Assembly (NCBI GenBank): GCA_026413225.1
Contig: CM048554.1
Coordinates: forward strand, 52,845,463 to 52,909,462
DNA from: Otis tarda
Taxonomy: Eukaryota; Chordata; Aves; Otidiformes; Otididae
Length of the DNA stretch: 64,000 bases
Direction of reading: 5' to 3'
Made by a program: the position numbers and the translations under genes
The notes under the pieces: generated by a model
Seen by the model: only the letters and a program-made list of their open reading frames with translations
The model's database searches: none
What the model was told of the DNA's origin: nothing
Part shown: in pieces, positions 49,901-61,900 of the stretch
Layout of the letters: every line of letters begins with the position of its first letter
Numbering within the stretch: the stretch's first letter is position 1

Positions 49901-52900
49901 GCAGGGCAAATGCTTGCAGAACCGCTGGTCACTGAAGCTGTTCCATAATGTAGCATTAGGCTGGGCAGGTCGTTAGTTGAATCTGCTAACCTGAACTCAT
50001 GGCAACAGTAGCCACAAGAGGAATAGGCAGGCTTCAGATCAGGGTAGAAGTAAAAATGGTTTAAAGCTTATGCCGTACTAACAGGGCTGTAAACTTAAAA
50101 GATGTGCATTTATTGATTCGGAATCAATAGCACACAGTGTGTGCTTTTTTTGTTGGAGACTCGCTGTTGGAGGAGTTGTAAGTGCTGTCTGAGGCAGGCT
50201 TGGCAAAGTGACTTGGTGTATCTGTGTCCCTCTCTGCGGTACCTCCTCTGAAGCAGCCTGTGGAACATCGCTGTCCTTTCTAACGACTTTTGCCTCTTTC
50301 TTCAGTGCCCTGGAGAACCGGGGACCGTAATTTGAAATGCCGCAGAAACGAGGAGGGGAAGGGAAGGGGGCAGAGGCAGGTTCCCCGTTGCAGCCCTCCC
50401 CGGTCAGCCGGCCGCTCCGTCAGGTAACACCTCTCTCCTTCTCCCTGCAGACCCCGACGAGGGCGCCGGGCGGCCCGCAGGAGGCGGGGTGGAGCCAGGC
50501 GCCGCCTCACGGGGAGCCCTTGGCGAAGCGGCCTCCGCGGCCCGGGAGCTCCTGCGACGGGTGAGTGGCGGAGATGGCGGCTGCGCATGCGGGCGGCGCG
50601 CGGCTATGACGCGCGCGCGGGGCGGTGGGAAGGGGGAAGGCGGCGGGGGGGGGGGGTGTGTCACTCGGGGCTGACGTGTGCCTGGAAGTTGGCTCGCACC
50701 GCCATGGACCCCGCGGGCGACGGCGGCGGCGCGCGCCCCGTGGAGCCCCCGGCGCGGCGGCTGCTGCAGGTGCGCGAGGAGGCGGAGAGTGGGGCGGGGT
50801 GGGGAGCCGTTAACGGCCGGCGGCCCTGACAAGCGGCCGAGGGGCTCCCCCTGTTTGGACCGGGGGACTCGGCGTCCAAAGTGACACCCCCCACACACAC
50901 CTCCCCGAGGGAGGCGGGCGGAGGCGGATGCTGCTCTGCGTCCCTGGGGGAGGGAGGGGGGAGTGTCGCGCCCGCCGTCCACCTGCCCCGCTCCCGTCGT
51001 GAAGGTGCCGTTTTTCCTCACCCCCGATGTGGGGCCATCCCGCGGGAGCGGAGGCGTCTGCTGCCGTCAGCACGGGCAGGGATCGCTGTCTGGCCTCTCC
51101 CCGGTGCTCGCGGGGAGGAGGGTGCCTGCAAAAGCACCCACTCACCCCTCGGCTGCGCTTTGCGGGGGGAACTATGCACCCTCCGTTTAATCTCATGCTC
51201 CTGCCAGTGGCAGGCAGGGCAGAGGCAGCAGTTTCTATGTGGCTCTCACAGGTCATTTCTCAAGCGCCATATCTCTGTCAGCCCTGTAAACTGTACCAGG
51301 TGTCCACACCTTTTTTGGGCAGTTGGTGCTCTCTAGTCTTCAGAGAGATGTATGATGAGACGCATGACATATGAATGACCCTGTGACCAGGATGACAGCT
51401 GGGAAAAGAGCTGAGCTGTGTTTACTGCATTGGTACAAACATCCAGATGTAAAACTGTTTTTTTCTCTCTATTTTTCTGCCCTTATAGCTTTATTTGGAA
51501 ACGGATCAAATAACTGCTAGTGCTGTGTAATGCAAAGTGTGTGTATCAGCTTATTTTAGTGTAGCCGTTCTTTGCCAGCAGATTGTTACTGTCAGGTGTC
51601 TTCCGGATACTCAGACTTTTGAGTTGAAAAGCAACCATAGAGCTGCTTTGTGATTTTCTCAATTTTTTTTTTTTTTTTTTTTGTTTGGCTCACAGAAAAA
51701 CTGCAAGGCAGCTCTAGATGGTTCTCTGGTTTTATGAGAGGAATAAAAGCATTTGGCAGGCTACTTATTTTACCTGAGTATTTAATGAAAGCATATTCGT
51801 AGTTGCCCATGTTGTTGGTTTTCAGTTGGTTGCTACCCTGCCTGAGGAAATGCGTCCTGGGCCTGATTTCCATGGACTTCCATGGGAGCCTGTTATTATC
51901 ACTGCCTTAGTGGGAATTGCCACGCTTGCTATAATTTTCTGGAGAACCTGCCTTTCAGTGAGTATACTTCATGCTTGGAAGCCTGCTGGTATTTCACTTA
52001 CTGAGCGGTCTTTTGTATGGTTAAACTCTTTGAGCATTACTGGTAATATGTGTACATATCACCACAAAGCAATATGTAGTCTTTCGCATTTTTACTTTTT
52101 CCATTTAGAGCATTAATGTGAACTGAACGCTGGGCTTAATAGCTGAAGTAAGTTGTAATGTTCTTCAAGCTAAGAAGTGTTTCCTTTAAGCTATTAATTT
52201 AAGATATCCTAGTAAGAGGCAGTTTTGAAAGCAAAGTAGGGGAGTATGATGTGAATCAAGAAAGCCAAGGAAAGGGTCAGTATATTCTTGAAATGAGAAG
52301 CTTTCTGTGTGCTTAAGCCTGCTGCTGACTTTCTCCAAAACAAGCAGTTAATCCTCACTGCTTCATATTGTTCAGCTGCTTGTAGGTGCTGCATTTAGGA
52401 CCCTAAACACCTGATATTAATTCTTACTGGAGAGCCCCTTCTTCACTCTGCATTTGTCATCCTCTTTCCTACACAGATAACTTTCTGTGCAAGAAAAATA
52501 CCATCATTGGCTCTCAAGTATACCAGTGCATCTCATTGCAATCAATAGATGAAAATCAAATAGGACAGTTTGTTTTACAGCTATCCAGTTCAGTGATGAT
52601 ATGCTCTGGAAACCTGTTGGATAATTTATCTTTGCTCGACAAACATAAATGAAAACTAAATATTATCGGTAACAATATTGGTAGTTTTTTCCTTGCTTAG
52701 TTTTGATATTGAATACACTAGGTCAGTTTCACATACAAAATAGTGTTAATAAAAAAGCATAAAAAGAAAGCCTCTGAAATTCTTCTTTAATGATGTTAAT
52801 TTTAAAATGAGCCACTGTCATGTAAACATACATTGCCTTAAAAGGACCAGAACTCAGATGCAGGTGTTTTTTTGTGTTTGCAAGTTCATGACTGTAGTTT

Positions 52901-55900
52901 TATGCAAAATGGCTTCATTTTCTTTGTTGCAAATTAGATGTGGGCAGTTACTGCTATTTTTTTAGTGACTAAGTAAACAGACGTTTACTAAGGCTCTAGG
53001 ACAGGGTATTAACCTAGAAGCTTTTATTAGAAAATAGCGTAAGCTTGTTTGTAGTGTTATTCAACACTCTTGTTGGCAGCAATAGATGTGTTTTCCATAT
53101 GCTTCTTTAATCTGCTTATAAGTGGTGACTCTTTTCTATAGAGAAAATCAATAAAATTTTTCACTTACTGCTTTTTATGGCTAATTTTTTTTTTTTTTGA
53201 CACTTCTCTAGGTAAAGAGTAGGATATATCAAGGTAAGTTTCTCTGTGCTTTTTGGTGTACTTGATGCTTAGGCATGTAAAAGTTTTGAAGATTGTTTCA
53301 GAGGACCAAGTATTCATCTTCACTCCCTTTTAAGGAGAATGCTAAGTCTAAGGTTACAATGTAAGCTAGGCTGGTAGGTGATACTTACTTGAATCTGAGG
53401 GTTTCAGTTTTGCTTTTGATAGTGCTTTGATTAGGAGAAACAATGCAACTTGCACCTGCAAATTAAAGGGCAAAAAAAAAAGCTCTGTCTTGTTTGACAT
53501 AAATGTAATCCATTGGTTTACTGGTACAATGGTAGAGGGGCAGGTTTTTCTTTGGTTTTCTGACTAGCAGTGTATCTGCTTTTGCTTGATGCTTCTGACA
53601 AAAAGCAGTAGCTAGTTCCTCTTGCCTTTTTGGATTGAGGGGTGCCTGAAACTGACTGCTGTGCAGTTGCAAAGAGACCTTCTAAATGTAGACCTAAATA
53701 TGCAGAATTCCTGTGGCTAGCACATTGCTTTTTACAAGAGCATTTCTCCAGCTTCCAGTATATAAAATTAAAAGCGTACTGGATGGAAAAGAAACAGAAT
53801 TCAAAGCAGGATGATTGCTGAAATTCATAATTGAATACAAAACAAAAATGTGAGAGAATTGTCTTCATGTGAACTTTCTGCCTCTTTCTTCCTCACAAAG
53901 CATACTACTTGTCAGTCATTCCTTTAGTTTCATTGTAGTTATACTGCATTTTCCTTCTATACAATTAATGCAGAATTGGTGAGCTGAAGAAAACCCAGCT
54001 TAGATCTGTAAGGTGATTTCTATACTGCAGAACAATTGCTGTTATTGGAGGGGGGAAAAATTGGTATTGGTGGTGTAGAAATTACATAGCAGCCCAGCCT
54101 AAAAAAAAAAATGAGGATCATAGGTCTAATCCTTCTCTGCCTCCCAAAATATTGTTCTGTATGATACTGTATAGAAACTACTAAGGCTAAGTACAAATAG
54201 ATATTCTCTAAGCATGATAAAGGTCATGTTGTTATTAAAATTTTTATCCAAAATAGAGGAATGTTAACAGGGTCAAAAGTGCTTTAAAAGATAGACCATT
54301 TGCAGTCCCAAAGATAAAATCTATTATTAGCTCTTCATGACAGTAGTAAATTTGGGTGATCAAGCTAATGCACGAATTCTTGCCCCCCTTAAAATGCTGA
54401 GAACTGTCTTGTACCTCAGCAGTCGCTTGTTGGTTCCCCTCTCCCCAGAGCAGGAAGGGCTGAGAATCCTGTGGCCCAGAAGCCCTCATGTGGGAGGGGA
54501 AGGAGGAGTAGCAGTTGCCATTGCACTCTGTGGGATGCAGTTGGAACAACCAGTGCTTCCTGTTTGTGCTGTAGGATTTGCTGTGAGGCAAATGGGGCTT
54601 GGGGCGTTCAAATACGGGGGTGAATTAGGACTTGAAAGAGAATGACAGCTGGATGTTCTTTAAATTAATTTGCAATAAAATAATTTAAGTATGTTAATGA
54701 GTGCTGGTGGACGAGAAGCTCAACATGAGCAGGCAATGCACCCTTACGGCCCAGAAGGCCAACCACATCCTGGGTTGCATCAAGAGGAGCGTGGCCAGCA
54801 GGTTGAGGGAGGTGATTCTCCCCCTCTACTCTGCCCTGGTGAGACCCCACCTGGAGTATTGTGTCCAGTTCTGGAGCCCCCAACGTAAGAAGGACATGGA
54901 TCAGTTGGAGAAGGTCCAGAGAAGGGCCACGAAGATGATCAGAGGGCTGGAGCACCTCTCCTGTGAGGACAGGCTGAGATAGTTGGGGCTGTTCAGCCTG
55001 GAGAAGAGGAGGCTCCGGGGAGACCTGATAGCGGTCTTCCAATACTTCAAGGGGGCCTACAGGAAAGACGGGGAGAGGCTGTTCAGTAGGGCCTGTTGTG
55101 ATAGGACGAGGGGTAATGGTTTTAAAATACAGAGAGGTAGGTTTAGATTCGATATTAGGAAAAAATTTTTTACAATGCGAGTTGTAGAACACTGGAACAG
55201 GTTGCCCAGAGAGGTGGTGGAGGCCCCATCCCTGGAAACATTCAAGGCCAGGCTGGATGGGGCTCTGAGCAACCTGATCTGGTTGGAGATGTCCCTGCTT
55301 CTTGCAGGGGGGTTGGACTAGATGACCTTCAAAGGTCCCTTCCAACCCTAACCATTCTATGATTCTGTGATTTTCGTTGAATCCTGTGGGTTGATTGGTG
55401 GCTTGCTTAGGTTGAGAAACAAATGCAAGCCTAAAGAACTGTTGCTCTGTCGCAGCCCTCTTGAGGTCTGTTAGAAAGCAGTGCAGTTCCCTGAGACATA
55501 CTGATGCTGTCTGCTAGCTGACAGTCTCTTTTCTGTTCATAGTAGGTCTTCTAGAACTTTTATCCTATTGTTTTTGCTGACCAAACATTCAGTTTCAGCA
55601 TATCAGAAAGAGGTGGTTATTAGGGAAGGTGTTGCATCTGAGTGTCACAGGAGCAGTCTGACACTTTGACATCCTCGCTGCCAGTGCTTCCCTTGAACAT
55701 ACTTCATCGGTGTGTAGCCAGCACCTTACTCCGCTCTACTGTGTGTTCTCTGACCAGCTTCTGTGAAGTGAATGCAAGAGCTATATGCTTTGTGTCAGTG
55801 TTCAATGCTTTATTGTCTTGTTTTCAATCCTAATTTTAAATGAAAGCTGGAGATGCTTAGACTCTGCAGAAAGGGCTGACAGCCATGGAATTGACACTAT

Positions 55901-58900
55901 CCTGATTTGTGCTTTAGTCCTTACTTGAAAATGTTCCCTAAAGTGGTAGTAGTGATAGCTCTGATTTTTGGTTTGTTTTTTTTTCCCCCAGAATATGAAG
56001 CACAGTTACTGTAAACTTTCTTTTTCTTCCTAGTGACTGAAAAGCAACTTGGTGAAAAGATTAAAAATCTTCTGCAAGAAAAAACAGAAATCTTAGAAAA
56101 GATGTCAGAATATAATCAAAAGGTATTGTTCTAGGTTCTTGTCCTTTGCTTCTTAATTTTCTGTTATTGATTTAATGACACAGTACAGCAGCTAATATAT
56201 TTTTACCTTCTATTCTTACTGAATATTATGTTGACAGTTTCCTCAGTTCTGTTTGGTTGTTTCTGTGCTTAGATAAAGGAAGCAAAAGAATCTGTGAAAG
56301 TGGCCCAAGATCAAAAAGACATTCTCTCTGATGAAGCTGCGGGGCTTAAGGTTAGAAAAGTTAACTGTCTCTGTACTGAAAGCAAAAAGAAATCAGTACA
56401 ATAACTTGCTTTAGTTGGTCTTTTACTCTTTTTTTTCTTAGGACACTGTCAAAGAACTAGAAGAAGCAAATCGTCAGCTAGATGACAAAGTAAAAAATCT
56501 GCACACAATGCTTGAAACAGAGAGGAAAAAGAATGAGAAGAAACAGAACAAGGTAAGAGCAATCACACTCATGTCTTACATTGTCCTTAACTTAATGTGC
56601 CCTAAAAGCTCATCACAACCTGATGGGCACACAGATAGAGGTAGAGCAAATGAGATGAACCACCTCAAAAAGAGAACTGAAATGAAATTTTCAGGTTCAT
56701 CCCAAGCTCAAAGGGGAGAATCTGCTGATCATACTTTTTTTTTTTTTTTTTTTGTGACATCTTGATGGACTTGTGTGGTTATGTGCTTTCACACATGAAC
56801 GGGCATGTTCAAGGCATAGGCTAGTCTAATACTTTCTAGCCAGAGCCAGGAAGTTCCTTAACAGTATGAGCTGAAGGTTTCAGGTTGGTGAGAGATGTTT
56901 TCTTGTACTTAGAGGAAGCATCTAGTTCTATATTATATGTGGAAATCTCTAAGCTGCCCTTCATTCTTGTTGTCCAGAGACGTTTATATTTATTTTGGGT
57001 TTGTTTTTTTTTTTTTCTTCTTTTTAAAGCCTGAGTTTCTGTGGTAATGATAAGCTCCAACAAATTCTTTGGTCTTGTTTTGATCAAAGGTTGTTGCTGA
57101 TGACAACAGCACGTGTTATTTTCGTTCCAGACTGTGCAGGTGTACAGGGAACTTTCCCAGCCACGAACAGGCAGAGTCACAGAGGGAAGCTGATTCTAAT
57201 GTGCTGTATGTTTCTATTGCTTACCTTGCTGATAAAGCAGCGCTGTGTTGCTGCTAGTCTAATGGCTACTTTAAATGGAAATTTGTTGGTGTTTTGATTT
57301 TCCTTTTATGCTTCCAGATTACACAGGTAAAATAATTAGACTAAAGCGTGTACCAGGCTAATACAAAGTAATTGCTCACCTTTTTTTTATATAGATCTCT
57401 GAAACCCAGAAGTCCTTGGAGAAACTTCAAGAAGCTATCAGTGTGCATTCTGTAGAGCTTTCAGAGGTAAAGCATTATCTACACCCTCTCAACAATCATA
57501 AGTTCTTGTACTACAAAAAATTGTATCTAGAGTCTAATAGAAAACACTAATTTGGCAGATTCCAGTTGTTTGTGCATATATACCTTTTCCATTTTACCAG
57601 GCAATACGTAGCTCTTGCTCCTTGACAGTTTGATTTTATATCTTTTTGTTTCACGTGTAGGTGCAGATAGCCCTTAATGAAGCTAAACTAAGTGAAGAAA
57701 AAGTGAAATCTGAGCTTCATCATGTGCAGGAAGAGAATGCTAGGTTGAAAAAGAGTAAGGAGCAAGTAAGTTTTGCCCAGGCCAGGTAACTTTGTTTCTC
57801 TTTTGAATGAAATATTGGGGCTTCATTCCTACTTTTCTTGAGTATAACTTCAGCATGTCTCCGTTTTCTTAATGTGTCAGAATTCCACATCTCATATTAC
57901 TAAGATAAAATTTAAACCCCTTGCACCTGCCTGCACAGGCTTTTTGTGCAGGTGAACCACGTCTGCAGTACAAAGGCTTTGCCAGCTCCAGTGATTCAGT
58001 TTTTGTTGGCATTTTCACAGAAAGTATGTGCTGGTGTGCTGCATGGTCTTGCTACTTGAGATTAGGACTGAAGAAAGTAATGGTAAAGAATTGCCAAAAA
58101 GCAATCCTGAAGCTAAGCTACATGAGGAGAACCTTTAGCCCTGAAGTGTCGTGACAGTTCTTTTACAAATAATTGTAAATATCTAATCTGGCTTTTTTCT
58201 CCATACGCAAAATAAATGGCCTTTTAAGGAATGTGGTTTGATTACCTCTGAACTGCAATTAATTCCTCATATTTTGAAGTGTTTGAGCAGTTTCGTTCTG
58301 ATGTTGGTGTATTAGCTGAGAAAATGTCACATTTGTAAAATTGCCTAATAATATAAACTGTAGAAAGATTCCCAGCATCCATTTCTGCCATCGGACTGGT
58401 GATGAGTGTGATAACTGTAGAGTTTACCCTTTATCTGTGACCTGTGGTGATCAGTTATCACCAGAGCTGGCAGTAAAATAGACTTTAATTACATATATCC
58501 TGTACTAAAAATAAAACAAGTAATCATCTTGCCTTGGTGCTTCATACAGCTGCTAAAAGAAGCTGAAGGTTGGAGTGAGAGGCATACTGAGCTCAGTGAG
58601 CAGATCAAACTGTATCAGAAGTCTCAGAAGGACATAGAAGAAGCGCTTGCCTACAAGGAAAATGAAATTGAAGTAGGTTCTTTATAACAAGCTTGCTTTA
58701 CATATTATGCATCATAAAATACCTTGAAATACTTTACAAAATGCAGAGCGATTCTTCTTCAGTGAACCTTTGGTTTTATTACTAGGTTTTAACTAACTGC
58801 GTTATGCAGCTGAAGCAGCTCGACATGGATTCAGCTTCTGAGGCCAAGAAGGATGGCGAAGGGCGTGAATGGAGCACAGGAGACGATCTGGCCAATGGAG

Positions 58901-61900
58901 AGTTGCCAGGTACAGCAGTCCTGCCTGCTGGCTGACACGCCCAGGCTAAAGCGTATGCGGTCGTGTGTTCATGTCCTGTCACATGGGGAACAAGGGGAAT
59001 CCATGCATGTAGCTGCCTGTGGGTTAAGAGACTGCCAGCTTTAATTCTCAAACACAAAATATTTCCTAACTGAAGGGAGAAACCATTAAAAAGGCCAGAA
59101 ATTGCTTTTAGATTAACTTTGAGGTGCAATTAAGTGCAATTAGAGTTTTAAAGATTACATATAAAACTTAGTAATTGAGAACATTCCAAAAGCTGAGAAT
59201 CTTAGCTTTGTTGTTATGCTACATTTATTTTTAATAGGAATTTTTAATTAGTATTGTACTTACCTCCAGCTAGATAACTTATTTAAGTAATCACATGTTT
59301 TATATCTGAAAGACTGAAATAGACATTTTCAAAACTGCTTAGGCAGTTTGTCATTCCTGATGTTGCATGGGTATTTCCTGCATCTCTGGTTTTGAAGTCC
59401 TCTTTCTTTTTCTTCCCCCCACTCCCCTATTTTTTCCTAACTGTACAGTATATGTGAGCTGGAAATTCCCACTTCTTGATTTTCAGATACTATGTACAGT
59501 AACAGATACTGCATTCACATTAGTATTGGTGGTGGCTAGAAGAAGTGACAAAAAGAAATCTTCTGAATACCTTTTAGACTAAATCTTCCCCCCCCCCCCC
59601 CTTTTTTTTTTTCTTACCACTTAAGGAGAGCTATCCTAGATCAAAGTGTAGGGAGTGTTATTTTTAACAGCTGTAGAGTCCAGGGAATTGGGGTTAGGAA
59701 ACAGGGAAAACAAATATATTTTTCTCTTCTAGATACTGAGAGTGAGAAGATGAAGACTCAGATTAAGCAGATGATGGATGTCTCCAGGGTATGCTGCACA
59801 AGATATCTCATAAATGCAGCCGTGTCATTGCTATGCATAAGATTACGACATAAACTTTCTGCCTGTTTTCAGGTAAAAACTATGTTATCGATAGTTGAAG
59901 AAGACAGAAATCTTCTGCAATCCAAACTGAGTGATGAAGTGACAGCAAGACATGAGCTGGAGGGTAAGCTTAGGAAAATAATTGCTTAGGATGAAATGCT
60001 GTTTGTGGTTTAGAAAAAAACAGTGTTTAAGTAGCATAATAGTTCTCATTGCAACTTCCTTCAACTTCCTGACCTACCTTTACTTCTCCGACAGAGCAAA
60101 TTAAAAAATTAGAACATGACTCCTGTTCACTTCAGTCAGCCAAAGCTCAACTGGAAAATGAATGCAAAACACTGCAGCAGAAAGTGGAGATTCTGGGTGA
60201 ACTTTACCAGCAGAAGGAGATGGCACTCCAGAAGTAAGCCTTTCATTACTCTTCCAGAACACAGTATATTACATCATAGGCACTGTCCAAATGCTCTTTG
60301 CTCAGAAGGATCAAATGACTTGAAGTTGCATTTGGAATGAAAGGTGATGACTGCTGTTTCAGTATAGTTGAAGCTAGTACCCCTTTTTACTTTTTCCACC
60401 ATTCCAGAGATTCTAAAAAGACAGTCACTTTACACACACAATATTGCCTCCTACTATTAAAAACCAAACAAAGAGAGGAGATGGGTGGCTTGGTCTTCAA
60501 ATTCTGTGGTTGCTCTCATACATTGTCCAGAAATACCAAGGAGAATGCAGTGGCCATTAAGAGTTATTTCAGTTACTCTGACCTTGGTTTGGTGACTCTA
60601 ATTCCCATAATGTAGAAACTTAATATCTTAGCCTTGTGAGCCTTTCACATTCTCAAAGGACTAAATTAAGGCTGTGTTTATGGTGGCAGCTGAGGTGAAT
60701 GAATTGTTGGCAGTGAAGAGATAGTTGTGTATCTGTGTTCATTCCTCATTTGTTTATTCATTTACTTACTTACTGAAATGTCTGTAGTACCATCTCAATA
60801 TTGTGGGGAAAATTTGAGATAGGATTCAGGGACACTTTCAGATAAATTCTGTAGGAAAGCTGAAATTGCAGTGGAGAAGTAATTGAAAGTTCTGAGGCTC
60901 AGGTGTGTAGGTTGGGGGAAGCACAGGGTTAGAACAAGCTAAGAAATGGAGGCTGTTTCGCTACAGCACCTCAGTAGGGAAACTGCCTGACCTTATAACT
61001 TTAGGATCCAGGTATAGTAAACACATAATGGAGAGGTAAAACATAGCTCACCTTTCAAGGAAAACTTCCTCTTGATCTCTCTGAAGGATTTCTATTCCTT
61101 CTAAAACTTCCAGGAAGTTGCACTGCCTGTTCCTACTTGATTAGAATGAAGGACTTCCTGCATTTTTTTTTTTTTTTTTTTCCCTGGAAAGCTGTTTACA
61201 CATGTAGCCAAGGAAATGGATTACGTTGAACTGGCTATTAGCAGTAGTTAACTTACTACTTGCTTAACGGTTCCAATTGTGTGGGATGGCTCTTGTAAGT
61301 TAGGAACACGTAATGGACCTCTTACTTCCCGAAAAATGTCAAAAATGAAAAAAATAGTGAACCGTGAGGTTATAAAAAGACTTGGAATTGGTCATGTAAT
61401 AAATTGGTGTGGAGAGTACTTTAAAAAAAAGCTTGTTTCCCCACAGTTGATGACTATTGATTATGTTAGTCACCTGGGCCCTAAATTCCCCCTTTTTCAC
61501 TACACATTGATTTCTTCATTTCCCTTGGTTAGATGTCTGTTCTGCATTTTCCTTGTTCGTACCTTTTTAAATCTGGGTTACCATCTGTAGAATTGGTAAG
61601 TAAACTACAGCATCTGAAGAGATGAACTGTCTGCAATTGTTAAATTCTGACAAGTCTTTAGATGCTGACAGAACTTCTCAGTCAACTCTGCATCCTTAAT
61701 TTTCACGTTTTATACACAAAGGGTTTGTTGGTTTCAAAAGACAGTATTTTTCTCTTAAAAAAAAAAAAAAACAACCCTCTTTATTCACTCTCTGTTCTTG
61801 GATGTTATGATAGATTCTGATATTACTGTTGTTAGCAGAGGAATACTTTAATTTTAAGTTGTAGTAGATGTAGGATGGTGGAATATAGGGTGCTTCCTTT

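Larger units (their letters stand above)
50330..51130 (+). promoter_or_regulatory. Internal CpG-island promoter of MIA3 (short isoform)
   Basis: Isolated CpG-dense block inside the gene. It contains AGATGGCGGC (50572-50581, YY1-type), TGCGCATGCGG overlapping it at 50582-50592 (NRF1-like), and TGACGTG at 50672-50678, 26 nt before an ATG in strong context. Position and content fit the known alternative promoter that makes TANGO1S in mammals; activity is inferred. Confidence 0.75.

Noticed and set aside
50306-50423. Possible exon with acceptor ttcttcag and donor CGTCAG|gtaaca
   Set aside because: It would put the following exon (50451-50560) out of phase with exon 7. It could at most be untranslated sequence of an alternative transcript.
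54665-55345. 226-codon minus-strand open frame over the CR1 copy
   Set aside because: It is the antisense of a recognised CR1 element, with no independent support.
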